Notes: generated from the sequence alone by a model not told the origin. Numbered from the stretch's first letter, positions 18,201 through 26,805 are shown. The stretch is 64,000 bases of DNA from an uncultured Bacteroides sp. (GCA_900542985.1 UQPQ01000002.1:31755-95754), one strand, 5' to 3'. Numbers and translations are program-made.

Positions 18201-18505
18201 TCCGGATCAGTTCCCTGATTAAAATAAACACTAATATCTGCAGAACCGTTATTTGAGGCACTAGACTGAATATACATCATGTTTTCTACACCATTGATTT
18301 GATCTTCCAACGGTGCAATTACTGAATTCAATACAGTTTGTGCATTGGCTCCGGTATAAGTAGCTCGTACTGATACAGTAGGAGGCGCAATATCCGGATA
18401 CTGTGTAACAGGCAAGGTAGCCAAACCTATTATACCCAGAATTACCATCAAGATAGAAATTACCGTTGATAGTACCGGACGATTAATAAATTTATCTAGT
18501 TTCAT
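15269..18505 (-). CDS. RND-family multidrug efflux pump, inner-membrane subunit (AcrB/MexB-type)
   Basis: 1078 residues, normal for the HAE-1 class. The start MKLDKFINRPVLSTVISILM and the twelve-TM, two-porter-domain layout match AcrB. The proton-relay Asp pair is visible in AIVVDDAIVVVEG in TM4. Other family phrases are PVTQYPDIAPPTVSV near the N-terminus and GLLAKNAILIVEFA in the second half. It exports drugs, bile salts or similar amphiphiles by proton antiport, together with the adaptor upstream and the channel downstream. The substrate cannot be told from sequence. Confidence 0.96.
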   Translation of the reverse strand: MKLDKFINRPVLSTVISILMVILGIIGLATLPVTQYPDIAPPTVSVRATYTGANAQTVLNSVIAPLEDQINGVENMMYIQSSASNNGSADISVYFNQGTDPDMAAVNVQNRVSMAQGLLPAEVTKVGVTTQKRQNSMLLIFSLYDAEDKYNIEFIENYAKINLIPEVQRVKGVGDANVMGQDYSMRIWLKPDVMAQYKLVPADISGVLAEQNIEAAPGQFGERGNQTYQYTIRYKGRLQQTEEFEDIVVKALPDGEVLRLGDVARIELGRLAYTFNNTVNGHKAVTCIVFQMAGTNATETINNLLDVISKAEESLPTGLKINVAQNANDFLYASIHEVIKTLIEAFILVFIVVYIFLQDFRSTLIPAIAIPVALIATFFVLKLIGFSVNLLTLSAMVLAIAIVVDDAIVVVEGVHAKLDQGYKSAREASIDAMSELGGAIVSITLVMMSVFIPVSFMGGTAGTFYRQFGLTMAIAIGFSALNALTLSPALCAIFLKPHTGEHGSKKKMSLIDRFHVSFNAAYDSLLKKYKKRVVFFIHKKWLSLGLVGASIVLLVFFMNTTPTGMVPNEDTGTIMGAVTLPPGTSQERAMDVLAKVDSLVAVDPAVQSRTIISGYSFIGGQGPSYGSVIIKLKDWEERSTMQNSDMVVATLFMRAQKVIKDAQVLFFAPPMIPGYSVSSDIELNMQDKTGGDLNHFFDVVKDYIAALEKRPEISRAQTTFNPNFPQYQLDIDAAACKKAGISPSDILSTMQGYFGGLYASNFNRFGKMYRVMIQAEPDATKNMESLNGVKVRANNGDMAPITQFVSLKKVYGPDIINRFNLYTSMKVMVAPASGYTSGQALQAIAEVAKENLPTGFGYELGGMAREEAQTSGSSTGIIFVLCFVFVYLLLSAQYESYILPLSVLLSVPFGLMGSFVFVNGFAALGSIPALKMVLGSMSNDIYMQIALIMLMGLLAKNAILIVEFALDRRKQGMSISWAAVLGAAARLRPILMTSLAMIVGLIPLMLAMGVGAHGNRTLGASTIGGMLIGMILQIFIVPVLFVIFQWLQEKVKPMEWDGLDESEVQSEIEQYSLKNTKK

Positions 18506-18553
18506 TTTATACCTTATATATTATATAAACGATATTGTTTTAAATTCTTCCGA

Positions 18554-19762
18554 TTATTTAAAAGCGGTAGCAAAATTACCATCGTGCTGGTCTTTCAATG
18601 CCTGCTGATATTTTGCTTCTTTCTGAGCTACAGTAATGGGAACTATTTTTTGTCCATCCTGCAAATTCTGTACACCTTCCACTACTATTTTATCACCTGC
18701 ATTCAAACCACTTGTTACTATATAATTTTTTCCATCATTCAGATTGGAAATCTTTACCTCTGTATGCTTCAATGTACTATCAGCCTGAAGTACATATACA
18801 AACTTCTTATCCTGAATTTCCTGAGTAGCAGTCTGAGGTATCAATATTACATTTTCCATTGCATATGGGAAAACAACATTAGCCATACCTCCACTACGTA
18901 AAATATTCTGTTTATTCGGGAAAATAGCACGCATACTTACCGAACCCGTTGTCTGATCGATCACTCCACTTACAGCATCAATTTTTCCACTATCTGCATA
19001 AAGAGTTCCATCAGCCAATTGCAACTGTACAGCAGGCATTTTTTCCAATTGTTCCTTCAGTGTACCACCCGCACGTGTCAAGTCCAGCAACTGTTTTTCT
19101 GTCATAGAGAAATACACATACATATCACCAATCTGAGAAACTGTTGTCAGAGGTTCGGCAACCGAAGGACTCACTAAGGCACCTACACGATAAGGGAAAG
19201 TACCAATCACTCCATCAGAAGGACTTGTCACTGTACAAAATCCTAAATTTTGCTTTGCTGCAGCATAAGCAGCTTTAGCCTGCGCTGCATTTGCTTTTGC
19301 TGTAAGTAAATTATTCACAGCTGTTTGATATTCAAAATCACTGATGATTTTCTGTTCATGAAGCATTTTCTTATTTACTTCAGTTTCTGCTACAGTTTTC
19401 AGATTTGCTTCAGCTGATTCCACTCCAGCTTTAGCCTGATCATAAGCAGCTTTATACTGAGTAGGATCAATTTCAAACAAAGCCTGTCCTTTACGTACAG
19501 TTGCACCTTCATCCACACACAACTTTACAATAAATCCAGATACTTGTGGACGAATTTCAATATCTTGCAAACCCTTAATTGTTGCAGGATACTGTGTAGT
19601 CTGTTCACTTGAAGTAAACGAAACTGTCTCTACAGCAAACTCATCGTCACCTAATTTCATTCCGCCTTGACCACCACAAGCAGTCAGCAAAAACATACCT
19701 AATGCCACCATGGCTATTCGGCTTGAAGAAAAACTTCTGTTTTTTTCCACTCTCATATTCAT
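18554..19762 (-). CDS. Periplasmic adaptor (membrane fusion lipoprotein) of the RND pump
   Basis: 402 residues. The signal sequence ends in the lipobox LLTAC, so the protein is anchored by lipid in the inner membrane like AcrA. It has the usual order: lipoyl half-motif (DIEIRPQVSGFIVKL then VRKGQALFEIDPTQY), alpha-helical hairpin, second lipoyl half (CTVTSPSDGVIGTF), beta-barrel and membrane-proximal domains. It is the first gene of the leftward efflux operon. Two start Mets exist two codons apart (19762 and 19756); the first is given. Confidence 0.94.
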   Translation of the reverse strand: MNMRVEKNRSFSSSRIAMVALGMFLLTACGGQGGMKLGDDEFAVETVSFTSSEQTTQYPATIKGLQDIEIRPQVSGFIVKLCVDEGATVRKGQALFEIDPTQYKAAYDQAKAGVESAEANLKTVAETEVNKKMLHEQKIISDFEYQTAVNNLLTAKANAAQAKAAYAAAKQNLGFCTVTSPSDGVIGTFPYRVGALVSPSVAEPLTTVSQIGDMYVYFSMTEKQLLDLTRAGGTLKEQLEKMPAVQLQLADGTLYADSGKIDAVSGVIDQTTGSVSMRAIFPNKQNILRSGGMANVVFPYAMENVILIPQTATQEIQDKKFVYVLQADSTLKHTEVKISNLNDGKNYIVTSGLNAGDKIVVEGVQNLQDGQKIVPITVAQKEAKYQQALKDQHDGNFATAFK

Positions 19763-19845
19763 TTTAAAAAATAATTAATATTTCATTCACTATTTCCCCA
19801 AAAACATCCCTTAGTATTGAAAACTTTTCAACGCTACTTAGTTTT

Positions 19846-19861
19846 TATCTTTGCAAAGATA
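19846..19861 (-). promoter_or_regulatory. Palindromic -7 element upstream of the efflux operon
   Basis: TATCTTTGCAAAGATA is a 16-nt perfect palindrome. It contains a TAnnTTTG box on both strands, one pointing to the efflux operon (start 84 nt away) and one toward maeB. It may be the operon promoter and also the operator of the operon's TetR regulator. TATCTTTGCA recurs at several promoters in this window, so part of the symmetry could be chance. The surrounding 19763-20089 stretch is otherwise AT-rich, with only the maeB promoter box besides. Confidence 0.5.
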
Positions 19862-20041
19862 GAAAAAAAATTACTCCTTAACTCCCTGTTTTAACTAACA
19901 ATAACCATAATGTTCGGTTATCCTTACAGATAGGCAAATTTATCCTATTAATTGACCGATTGTACCGACAAAAACCTTGAAGAAGAATAAACAGTTTATG
20001 GTTTTTTAAATAAAATAATCTTCCATTTGTTATTTTATTCC

Positions 20042-20049
20042 TACATTTG
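20042..20049 (+). promoter_or_regulatory. -7 box of the malic enzyme promoter
   Basis: TACATTTG fits TAnnTTTG and lies 40 nt before the ATG at 20090. It overlaps the 5' part of the longer open frame that begins at 20027, which supports the shorter start. Confidence 0.5.
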
Positions 20050-20089
20050 TACGACACATAATACGAATATAAACAAAACCAATAGAAAT

Positions 20090-22381
20090 ATGACTAAGAT
20101 AACAAAAGAGGCTGCCTTATTATATCATTCTCAAGGTAAGCCAGGGAAAATTGAGGTTATTCCAACCAAACCTTATCAAACACAAAGAGATTTATCATTA
20201 GCCTACTCTCCCGGAGTAGCAGAACCTTGTCTGGAAATCCAAAAAGATCCTAAAACAGCATATGACTATACAGCTAAAGGAAACCTAGTAGCCGTAATAT
20301 CCAATGGAACAGCCGTTTTAGGACTCGGAGATATTGGTGCGATGAGTGGTAAGCCTGTCATGGAGGGAAAAGGTTTGCTTTTCAAGATTTATGCAGGTAT
20401 TGACGTGTTTGATATTGAAGTAAATGAAAAAGACCCTGACAAATTTATCGAAGCAGTCAAGGCAATAGCTCCCACATTTGGCGGTATCAACCTGGAAGAT
20501 ATCAAAGCCCCTGAGTGCTTTAAAATCGAGCAGCGCCTAAAAGAAGAATTGGACATTCCTGTTATGCACGATGACCAGCACGGTACTGCAATTATCTCAA
20601 GTGCCGGATTGCTCAATGCATTGGAAGTTGCCGGCAAAAAAATTGAAGATGTTAAAATTGTAGTCAACGGTGCAGGAGCCTCTGCTGTATCTTGTACAAA
20701 ACTCTACATTGCTTTAGGAGCACGTCTGGAAAACATTGTCATGCTCGATAGCAAGGGAGTAATTTCCAAAACCCGTGCAGACTTGAATGAGCAAAAGAAG
20801 TTTTTTGCAACCGACCGCACCGATATACATACATTGGAAGAGGCAATCAAAGGAGCTGATGTATTTTTGGGATTGTCAAAAGGCAATGTACTTAGTCAGG
20901 ATATGGTACGTAGCATGGCAAGCCATCCGATTGTATTTGCTCTGGCAAATCCGACTCCGGAAATTTCATACGAAGATGCAATGGCATCACGCCCAGACGT
21001 ATTAATGTCTACCGGACGTTCCGATTATCCCAACCAGATAAACAACGTTATCGGCTTCCCTTATATTTTCCGAGGAGCTCTTGATACACGTGCCACTGCC
21101 ATCAACGAAGAAATGAAACTGGCAGCCGTACATGCTATAGCCTCTTTAGCCAAGAAACCGGTTCCTGATGTAGTGAACGAAGCTTATCATGTAAACAACC
21201 TGACATTCGGTCCCGAATATTTCATTCCAAAACCGGTTGACCCACGCCTTATTACAGAAGTATCTATGGCTGTAGCAAAAGCAGCTATGGAATCGGGAGT
21301 AGCACGTAAGCAAATCACTGACTGGGAAGAATACAAGAACCACCTGCGCGAACTGATGGGACAAGAAAACAAACTGACCCGTCAGTTATACGATACAGCC
21401 CGCCGTTGCCCACAACGTGTGGTATTCGCTGAAGGCGGTCACCCAAACATGCTAAAGGCAGCCGTTGAAGCCAAGTCTGAAGGATTATGTCATCCTATTA
21501 TATTAGGAAATGAAGAACGTATCGAAAAACTGGCTAAAGAACTCGACCTCAGTCTGGAAGGCATAGAAATCGTAAATCTTCGTCACGACCGAGAAGCTGA
21601 ACGCCGCGAACGCTATGCACACATTTTATGTGAAAAACGTGCGCGCGAAGGTGCCAACTTCCAGGAAGCCAACGATAAGATGTTCGAACGTAACTACTTT
21701 GGTATGATGATGGTAGAAACAGGAGATGCCGATGCTTTTGTAACCGGACTTTATACAAAATATTCGAATACCATCAAAGTGGCCAAGGAAGTAATCGGTA
21801 TCCAACCCGGTTACAACCATTTTGGAACAATGCATATCCTTAATTCAAAGAAAGGTACCTATTTCATTGCAGATACACTAATCAATCGCCATCCCGATAC
21901 AGAAACATTGGTCGATATTGCAAAACTGGCTACAAAAGCAGTACGCTTCTTCAACCAGGAACCTGTAATTGCCATGCTATCGTATTCCAATTTCGGTTCG
22001 GACACAGAAGGAAGCCCAGCCAAAGTACATGAAGCCATAGCTACCATGCACAAGGAATTCCCCGAGCTTGCCATCGATGGAGAAATGCAGGTAAAATTTG
22101 CTCTTGATAATGCGTTACGCGATGAGAAGTATCCGTTTACCCGCCTTAAAGGAAAAGAAGTCAACACTCTGGTATTCCCAAATCTAAGTTCGGCCAATGC
22201 CACTTACCAGCTCATACAAAATATGAGTGAAACAGAAGTTATTGGCCCCATCCAGATGGGACTGAACAAACCAATTCATTTTACTGACATTGAAAGTTCA
22301 GTACGCGATATCGTTAACATCACAGCCATTGCTTGTATTGATGCGATAGTAGCAAAGAAAATGAAATGTACTGAGAAATAA
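20090..22381 (+). CDS. maeB: NADP-type malic enzyme with C-terminal phosphotransacetylase-like domain
   Basis: 763 residues from MTKITKEAAL; a start at 20027 would add 21 unrelated residues and lie ahead of the -7 box. The N-terminal malic enzyme half (about 1-420) has SLAYSPGVAEPC, MHDDQHGTAIISSAG (metal-binding Asp-Asp) and the Rossmann VNGAGASAVSC. The C-terminal half (about 430-763) resembles phosphate acetyltransferase (GYNHFGTMHILNS, AMLSYSNFGSDT), which in MaeB proteins is regulatory and not catalytic. It converts malate to pyruvate and CO2, producing NADPH. A terminator follows at 22395, and an NADP-type glutamate dehydrogenase that could use the NADPH lies downstream. Confidence 0.95.
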   Translation: MTKITKEAALLYHSQGKPGKIEVIPTKPYQTQRDLSLAYSPGVAEPCLEIQKDPKTAYDYTAKGNLVAVISNGTAVLGLGDIGAMSGKPVMEGKGLLFKIYAGIDVFDIEVNEKDPDKFIEAVKAIAPTFGGINLEDIKAPECFKIEQRLKEELDIPVMHDDQHGTAIISSAGLLNALEVAGKKIEDVKIVVNGAGASAVSCTKLYIALGARLENIVMLDSKGVISKTRADLNEQKKFFATDRTDIHTLEEAIKGADVFLGLSKGNVLSQDMVRSMASHPIVFALANPTPEISYEDAMASRPDVLMSTGRSDYPNQINNVIGFPYIFRGALDTRATAINEEMKLAAVHAIASLAKKPVPDVVNEAYHVNNLTFGPEYFIPKPVDPRLITEVSMAVAKAAMESGVARKQITDWEEYKNHLRELMGQENKLTRQLYDTARRCPQRVVFAEGGHPNMLKAAVEAKSEGLCHPIILGNEERIEKLAKELDLSLEGIEIVNLRHDREAERRERYAHILCEKRAREGANFQEANDKMFERNYFGMMMVETGDADAFVTGLYTKYSNTIKVAKEVIGIQPGYNHFGTMHILNSKKGTYFIADTLINRHPDTETLVDIAKLATKAVRFFNQEPVIAMLSYSNFGSDTEGSPAKVHEAIATMHKEFPELAIDGEMQVKFALDNALRDEKYPFTRLKGKEVNTLVFPNLSSANATYQLIQNMSETEVIGPIQMGLNKPIHFTDIESSVRDIVNITAIACIDAIVAKKMKCTEK

Positions 22382-22394
22382 TCAACCCACAAAT

Positions 22395-22437
22395 AAAGGA
22401 TGAAGAATTTTACACATTAGTTCTTCATCCTTTTTTA
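22395..22437 (+). terminator. Terminator after maeB
   Basis: AAAGGATGAAGAA (22396-22407 region) pairs with TTCTTCATCCTTT (22421-22433), and T-rich sequence continues to 22440. It starts about 15 nt after the stop codon. Confidence 0.8.
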
Positions 22438-22458
22438 TTTCTATCCGAACCATATACC

Positions 22459-22638
22459 ATGAGAAAACCACTAACCCACACACAATGCATCATTCTTACC
22501 CTCTTTTGGGCCTTACTTTGTTTTTTAGTATTAACATCCGCACCTCGTATAGACGGGCCACTCATTGTAGCTATCCTTATCTCAGGAGCATTAGTATTTA
22601 TACCCATCACCAAGTCAATAAAAGCAAGGAATAAATAA
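22459..22638 (+). CDS. Small two-helix membrane protein of 59 residues
   Basis: The ATG at 22459 opens a 59-codon frame to TAA at 22636-22638. The peptide starts MRKPLTHTQCIILTLFWALL. It has two hydrophobic stretches (about 11-27 and 34-50) split by a short polar turn (SAPRIDGP), and a basic tail TKSIKARNK, which predicts both ends in the cytoplasm. It lies between the maeB terminator and the gdhA promoter, in the same direction. I recognise no family. The regular hydrophobic/basic pattern makes it look like a real small membrane protein and not chance. Confidence 0.6.
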   Translation: MRKPLTHTQCIILTLFWALLCFLVLTSAPRIDGPLIVAILISGALVFIPITKSIKARNK

Positions 22639-22731
22639 GCATTTCAACATAACAAAGCTTACATTTTGTATTTTTTGATACTCTTTCTTTGTTTTTGTTT
22701 ATAAAATGTTGCACAAAACAAATTTTATACA

Positions 22732-22739
22732 TAATTTTG
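22732..22739 (+). promoter_or_regulatory. -7 box of the first glutamate dehydrogenase gene
   Basis: TAATTTTG fits TAnnTTTG, 43 nt before the ATG. A weak GTTG at 22708-22711 may be the -33 element. Confidence 0.45.
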
Positions 22740-22782
22740 TCAGCGGTAAAAAGCTCTATTAACAGATAATACAAATAGAATT

Positions 22783-24117
22783 ATGAATGCAGCTAAAGTA
22801 TTGGAAGATTTAAAAAGAAGATTCCCTAACGAACCTGAGTATCATCAGGCAGTAGAAGAAGTTTTAAGCACGATTGAAGAAGAGTACAACAAACACCCGG
22901 AATTCGACAAAGTAAACCTGATTGAACGTCTTTGCATTCCAGATCGAGTATACCAATTCCGTGTAACATGGATGGATGATAAAGGTAATATCCAGACTAA
23001 CATGGGTTATCGTGTACAACACAACAACGCCATCGGCCCCTACAAAGGTGGTATCCGTTTCCATAGCTCAGTAAACTTAGGTATCTTAAAATTCCTTGCT
23101 TTCGAGCAAACATTCAAAAACTCCCTGACCACTCTTCCGATGGGTGGAGGTAAAGGTGGTTCAGATTTCTCTCCGCGCGGCAAATCTAACGCTGAAGTAA
23201 TGCGTTTCTGTCAGGCATTCATGTTGGAACTTTGGCGTCACATCGGTCCTGAAACAGACGTACCGGCAGGTGATATCGGTGTAGGTGGACGTGAAGTTGG
23301 ATTCATGTTTGGTATGTACAAAAAACTGGCACACGAATTCACAGGTGTATTGACAGGTAAAGGTCGTGAATTTGGTGGTTCACTTATCCGTCCGGAAGCA
23401 ACTGGTTACGGTAACATCTACTTCCTGTTGGAAATGTTGAAAACACGTAATATTGACATTGCAGGTAAGACTTGTCTGGTTTCAGGTTCAGGTAACGTAG
23501 CTCAATACACTGTTGAAAAATTAATTCAACTTGGAGCTAAAGTAGTCACAATGTCAGATTCAGACGGCTATATTTACGATCCAGACGGTATCGACCGTGA
23601 GAAACTGGATTATATCATGGAATTGAAGAACTTGTACCGCGGACGTATTCGTGAATATGCAGAGAAATATGGTTGCAAATACGTAGCAGGTGCTCGCCCA
23701 TGGAATGAAAAAGCAGACATTGCTCTTCCTTCTGCTACCCAGAACGAAATCAACGGCGACGATGCAAAAGCACTTATCGCAAACGGAGTATTTGCTGTAT
23801 CTGAAGGAGCAAACATGCCTTCTACTCCGGAAGCTATCCGTGTATTCCAGGAAGCCAAGATTCTCTACGCACCAGGTAAAGCTGCCAATGCAGGTGGTGT
23901 ATCAGTATCAGGTCTGGAAATGACCCAGAACTCTATCAAACTGAGCTGGAGTCAGGAGGAAGTAGATGAAAAACTGAAAAGCATCATGAAAAACATTCAC
24001 GAAGCTTGTGTACAATATGGTACAGAACCAGACGGTTATATTAACTACGTAAAAGGTGCCAATGTAGCCGGCTTCATGAAAGTAGCCAAAGCAATGATGG
24101 CTCAAGGTATTGTATAA
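22783..24117 (+). CDS. gdhA: Glutamate dehydrogenase, NADP-type coenzyme site
   Basis: Hexameric family I glutamate dehydrogenase, 444 residues; interconverts 2-oxoglutarate plus ammonia and glutamate. Visible motifs are GPYKGGIRFH, the catalytic-lysine region LPMGGGKGGSDF, PAGDIGVGGREVG, and the dinucleotide site VSGSGNVAQYTVEK followed by MSDSDGYIYD. The S-G-S-G and S-D-S residues match the NADP-type E. coli enzyme. A second copy at 42136 has a different coenzyme site. This one probably assimilates ammonia. Bacteroides are known to carry two such enzymes; the symbol follows that naming and is tentative. Confidence 0.93.
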   Translation: MNAAKVLEDLKRRFPNEPEYHQAVEEVLSTIEEEYNKHPEFDKVNLIERLCIPDRVYQFRVTWMDDKGNIQTNMGYRVQHNNAIGPYKGGIRFHSSVNLGILKFLAFEQTFKNSLTTLPMGGGKGGSDFSPRGKSNAEVMRFCQAFMLELWRHIGPETDVPAGDIGVGGREVGFMFGMYKKLAHEFTGVLTGKGREFGGSLIRPEATGYGNIYFLLEMLKTRNIDIAGKTCLVSGSGNVAQYTVEKLIQLGAKVVTMSDSDGYIYDPDGIDREKLDYIMELKNLYRGRIREYAEKYGCKYVAGARPWNEKADIALPSATQNEINGDDAKALIANGVFAVSEGANMPSTPEAIRVFQEAKILYAPGKAANAGGVSVSGLEMTQNSIKLSWSQEEVDEKLKSIMKNIHEACVQYGTEPDGYINYVKGANVAGFMKVAKAMMAQGIV

Positions 24118-24143
24118 AACACTACATCCATACAATTTTACAC

Positions 24144-24200
24144 AAACCCTTTGTTTCTTTCTCTTATACAAAGAGAAGAACAAAGGGTTTTCTTCTTTCC
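24144..24200 (+). terminator. Terminator after gdhA
   Basis: AAACCCTTTGTT (24144-24155) pairs with AACAAAGGGTTT (24179-24190), with a further inner pairing of CTCTT and AAGAG, followed by a T-rich tail TCTTCTTTCC. Confidence 0.75.
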
Positions 24201-24329
24201 ATACCCGAGAAGAAAAAGTACCAATATATGCTATCATACAATAGGATAGTATATTTATTCACACTCTTACAAAATATTATACAAGGCTAAATTTACTTAT
24301 TACAAAGATGTTTATTAAAGTCTTTTATC

Positions 24330-24337
24330 TATCTTTG
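24330..24337 (+). promoter_or_regulatory. -7 box upstream of the PCMD lipoprotein/barrel pair
   Basis: TATCTTTG, followed by CA as at other promoters here, 36 nt before the ATG at 24374. Confidence 0.55.
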
Positions 24338-24373
24338 CAAGCCATAAAATTCTAATTTTTAATCAGATAAAAG

Positions 24374-25492
24374 ATGAAACTAACGCATGTATTTACAAGT
24401 ATACTGCTCGTTATAGCCAGCACCTCGTGCATTCAAGACGAAGCTCTGAATGTAGAAGCTGCAATAGACGGATGTAGTGGAGCCAATATTCAATTGCTAA
24501 ATATCAATGAAATAAGTCGGGAAATAGACATTTACGTATTCGACGGAGCCAACACTGCGGCTCAGGAGTTAAACTTCGAACTTCCCGAAGGAGCAAGTAT
24601 CGTTCCTGATAAAAAAGAAGCCGGAGACAATCCTCCCTATTATGATTTCAGTACGCAAACCCAGCGTAATTTTACCGTCACCTCAGAAGATGGTAACAAT
24701 CATTCTACCTATACATTAAACATGTATAAAATCAAGTTGCCATTAGAATATTCTTTTGAAAACTTACGTGAAATCAATCCTTACCACATTCTCTATATTA
24801 CAGACATCAACGGAATTATGCAGTGGGCCAGTGGTAATCCAGGATACAAGTTATGCGGTATGGCTAAAAGTGCAGAAGATTATCCTACAGTACAGACCAG
24901 TGGAGGCAAAGAAGGAAAATGCATCACTCTTACCACACGAAGTACAGGTTCTTTTGGAAGCATGACCAAAATGCCTATAGCTGCCGGAAACCTCTTTGTG
25001 GGATCATTCGATGCAACCAATGCAGTTATTGCCCCTTTACAAGCAACCCAGTTCGGATTTACCTTCACCCGTAAACCTATTCGTATGACCGGATATTACA
25101 AATATAAAGCAGGAGATGTATTTACGGATAAAGCCGGACAAGTTGTTAGTGGAAAAACTGATACCGGTGATATATATGCAGTATTATACGAAGCCCCTAC
25201 GAGTGATTTTTCTTTAGACGGAGACTTGTTTACCCCCGGTAACGAAAAAGCACAACACATCGTAGCACTGGCACGTATAGAAAAAACCATAGAAACAGAC
25301 CAATGGACCTCATTCGATCTGCCTTTCGAACCTCAGAACGGTAAAACTATCGATGAAGACGGATTGAAAAACGGCAAATACAAACTCGCTGTAGTATTTT
25401 CCTCCAGCATACGTGGTGCTTACTTTGAAGGAGCAGTAGGAAGCCAGTTGCAAATTGATGAAGTGAAAATAGAATGTGAAGAAGAAAACTAA
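24374..25492 (+). CDS. PCMD-domain lipoprotein
   Basis: 372 residues. The lipobox ASTSC puts the mature protein on a lipid anchor. An N-terminal beta domain (about 20-125) is followed by a PCMD domain (about 130-372; a Bacteroidales 'putative carbohydrate metabolism' domain). The PCMD signatures here are AAGNLFVGSFD, FGFTFTRKPIRMTGYYKYKAG and the end motif GSQLQIDEVKIECE. The same three motifs recur in the lipoproteins at 29040, 32287 and 35774. It is followed after 13 nt by an outer-membrane barrel gene. It is probably a surface lipoprotein that binds glycan or another protein; no activity has been assigned to PCMD with certainty. Confidence 0.8.
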   Translation: MKLTHVFTSILLVIASTSCIQDEALNVEAAIDGCSGANIQLLNINEISREIDIYVFDGANTAAQELNFELPEGASIVPDKKEAGDNPPYYDFSTQTQRNFTVTSEDGNNHSTYTLNMYKIKLPLEYSFENLREINPYHILYITDINGIMQWASGNPGYKLCGMAKSAEDYPTVQTSGGKEGKCITLTTRSTGSFGSMTKMPIAAGNLFVGSFDATNAVIAPLQATQFGFTFTRKPIRMTGYYKYKAGDVFTDKAGQVVSGKTDTGDIYAVLYEAPTSDFSLDGDLFTPGNEKAQHIVALARIEKTIETDQWTSFDLPFEPQNGKTIDEDGLKNGKYKLAVVFSSSIRGAYFEGAVGSQLQIDEVKIECEEEN

Positions 25493-25505
25493 AAAATAAG
25501 CAAAA

Positions 25506-26300
25506 ATGAAAATAACAAAATATCTTTTCATTCTGACTGCCTTTATAGCAGCAGGAATACAGTCGGTCTATGCCCAGTCGACAGATTCAGAACACAAAGG
25601 GCTGCTTTGGTCTTCTCTGCATGGATTAGATTATGAATTCAAAGCCGGAGTTAATATCGGAGGGACTTCTCCACTTCCTCTTCCACAAGAAATCAGAAGT
25701 CTTGACAGTTATTCCCCCGGATTGGCAATCACATTGGAGGGAAGCGCCACCAAGTGGATTGATGTCCAAAAGAAATGGGGAGTCAGCATAGGATTCCGTT
25801 TAGACAAAAAAGATATGACAACCGATGCTACTGTAAAAAACTATGGCATGGCTATTTTCAATGAAGTAGGTGGCAAGGTAGAAGGTTTATGGACCGGTGG
25901 AGTAAATACCAAAGTGAAAATGTCATTACTTACTTTTCCGATATTAGCCAGATATCAAATAAGCAAACGTTGGAAACTATCGGCAGGTCCCTATTTCTCT
26001 TATATGATGGATGGAGAATTCTCCGGTAATGTATACGAAGGTCATTTACGTACTCCCGATGCGACCGGAACACGCATCGACTTTCAAGGAGAAAATACAG
26101 CTACATACGATTTTTCCAATGAATTGAGAAAATTTCAATGGGGGCTCCAAGTTGGAGGAAGCTGGAATGCATACAGACATCTTACTGTACATGCCGACCT
26201 GACATGGGGACTGAATGATATGTTTAAAAAAGACTTCAATACTATTTCATTTGCAATGTATCCCATCTACCTTAACTTAGGATTTGGCTACGAATTCTAA
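25506..26300 (+). CDS. Outer-membrane beta-barrel protein (PorT-like)
   Basis: 264 residues. A signal peptide ends near VYAQ, then short beta strands alternate through the whole protein, closing with LNLGFGYEF whose last residue is Phe, as outer-membrane barrels prefer. The architecture (EFKAGVNIGGTSPL near the start, KMSLLTFPILARYQ in the middle) resembles the PorT/opacity-type eight-strand barrels of Bacteroidales. It is co-transcribed with the PCMD lipoprotein upstream, so the two may form a surface complex. Confidence 0.8.
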   Translation: MKITKYLFILTAFIAAGIQSVYAQSTDSEHKGLLWSSLHGLDYEFKAGVNIGGTSPLPLPQEIRSLDSYSPGLAITLEGSATKWIDVQKKWGVSIGFRLDKKDMTTDATVKNYGMAIFNEVGGKVEGLWTGGVNTKVKMSLLTFPILARYQISKRWKLSAGPYFSYMMDGEFSGNVYEGHLRTPDATGTRIDFQGENTATYDFSNELRKFQWGLQVGGSWNAYRHLTVHADLTWGLNDMFKKDFNTISFAMYPIYLNLGFGYEF

Positions 26301-26312
26301 TAGGTATCCATC

Positions 26313-26380
26313 AAGCCTTCACACTTTTTTCCTGCAAATTATCAATACAACAGAAAGGAGAAAAGCATGAAGGCTTTTTC
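26313..26380 (+). terminator. Terminator after the PCMD/barrel pair
   Basis: AAGCCTTCA (26313-26321) pairs with TGAAGGCTT (26368-26376), followed by TTTTC. An inner pairing of CTTTTTTCCT with AGGAGAAAAG extends the stem. Confidence 0.65.
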
Positions 26381-26770
26381 ATTCTTTTCTCCCTACCCTA
26401 TCTATCTGAAATAATAATTCCGTAAGACACAAAAAACACTTTGTAAGAAAAACAAAGCCAATGCAAATGACAATAGAGCCTCAGCTTACAAGTATTCTCA
26501 CCAGTCCTTACTTGTAAGTAGTGAACTCATCATTGGGAAAAATTCTACTCCTTTCAAGAAAAAACTCCAGTACTCACTTGAAAGTACTGGCAATGAATGA
26601 GACAGGCCTCCTTTTTTATAGCAAAATTCTTTATTTCTGATATACTTTATCTATCCAAAGTTTACTATCAGGAACATCATCCAATTTATCTCCTTCATAA
26701 CTTGAAAAATAATATAGTAAAACTTTATCTTATTACTCAATACGGACAGCTTATGCCCCTTATTGAAAAA

Positions 26771-26805
26771 AATAAAGCGATACTGAATATCAGTATCGCT
26801 TTATT
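26771..26805 (-). terminator. Strong terminator of the leftward lipoprotein gene
   Basis: A perfect 16-bp stem with a 3-nt loop: AATAAAGCGATACTGA (26771-26786) and its complement (26790-26805). On the minus strand it is followed by a run of T (complement of GAAAAAAA at 26765-26772). It lies 20 nt past the stop codon at 26825. Confidence 0.8.
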
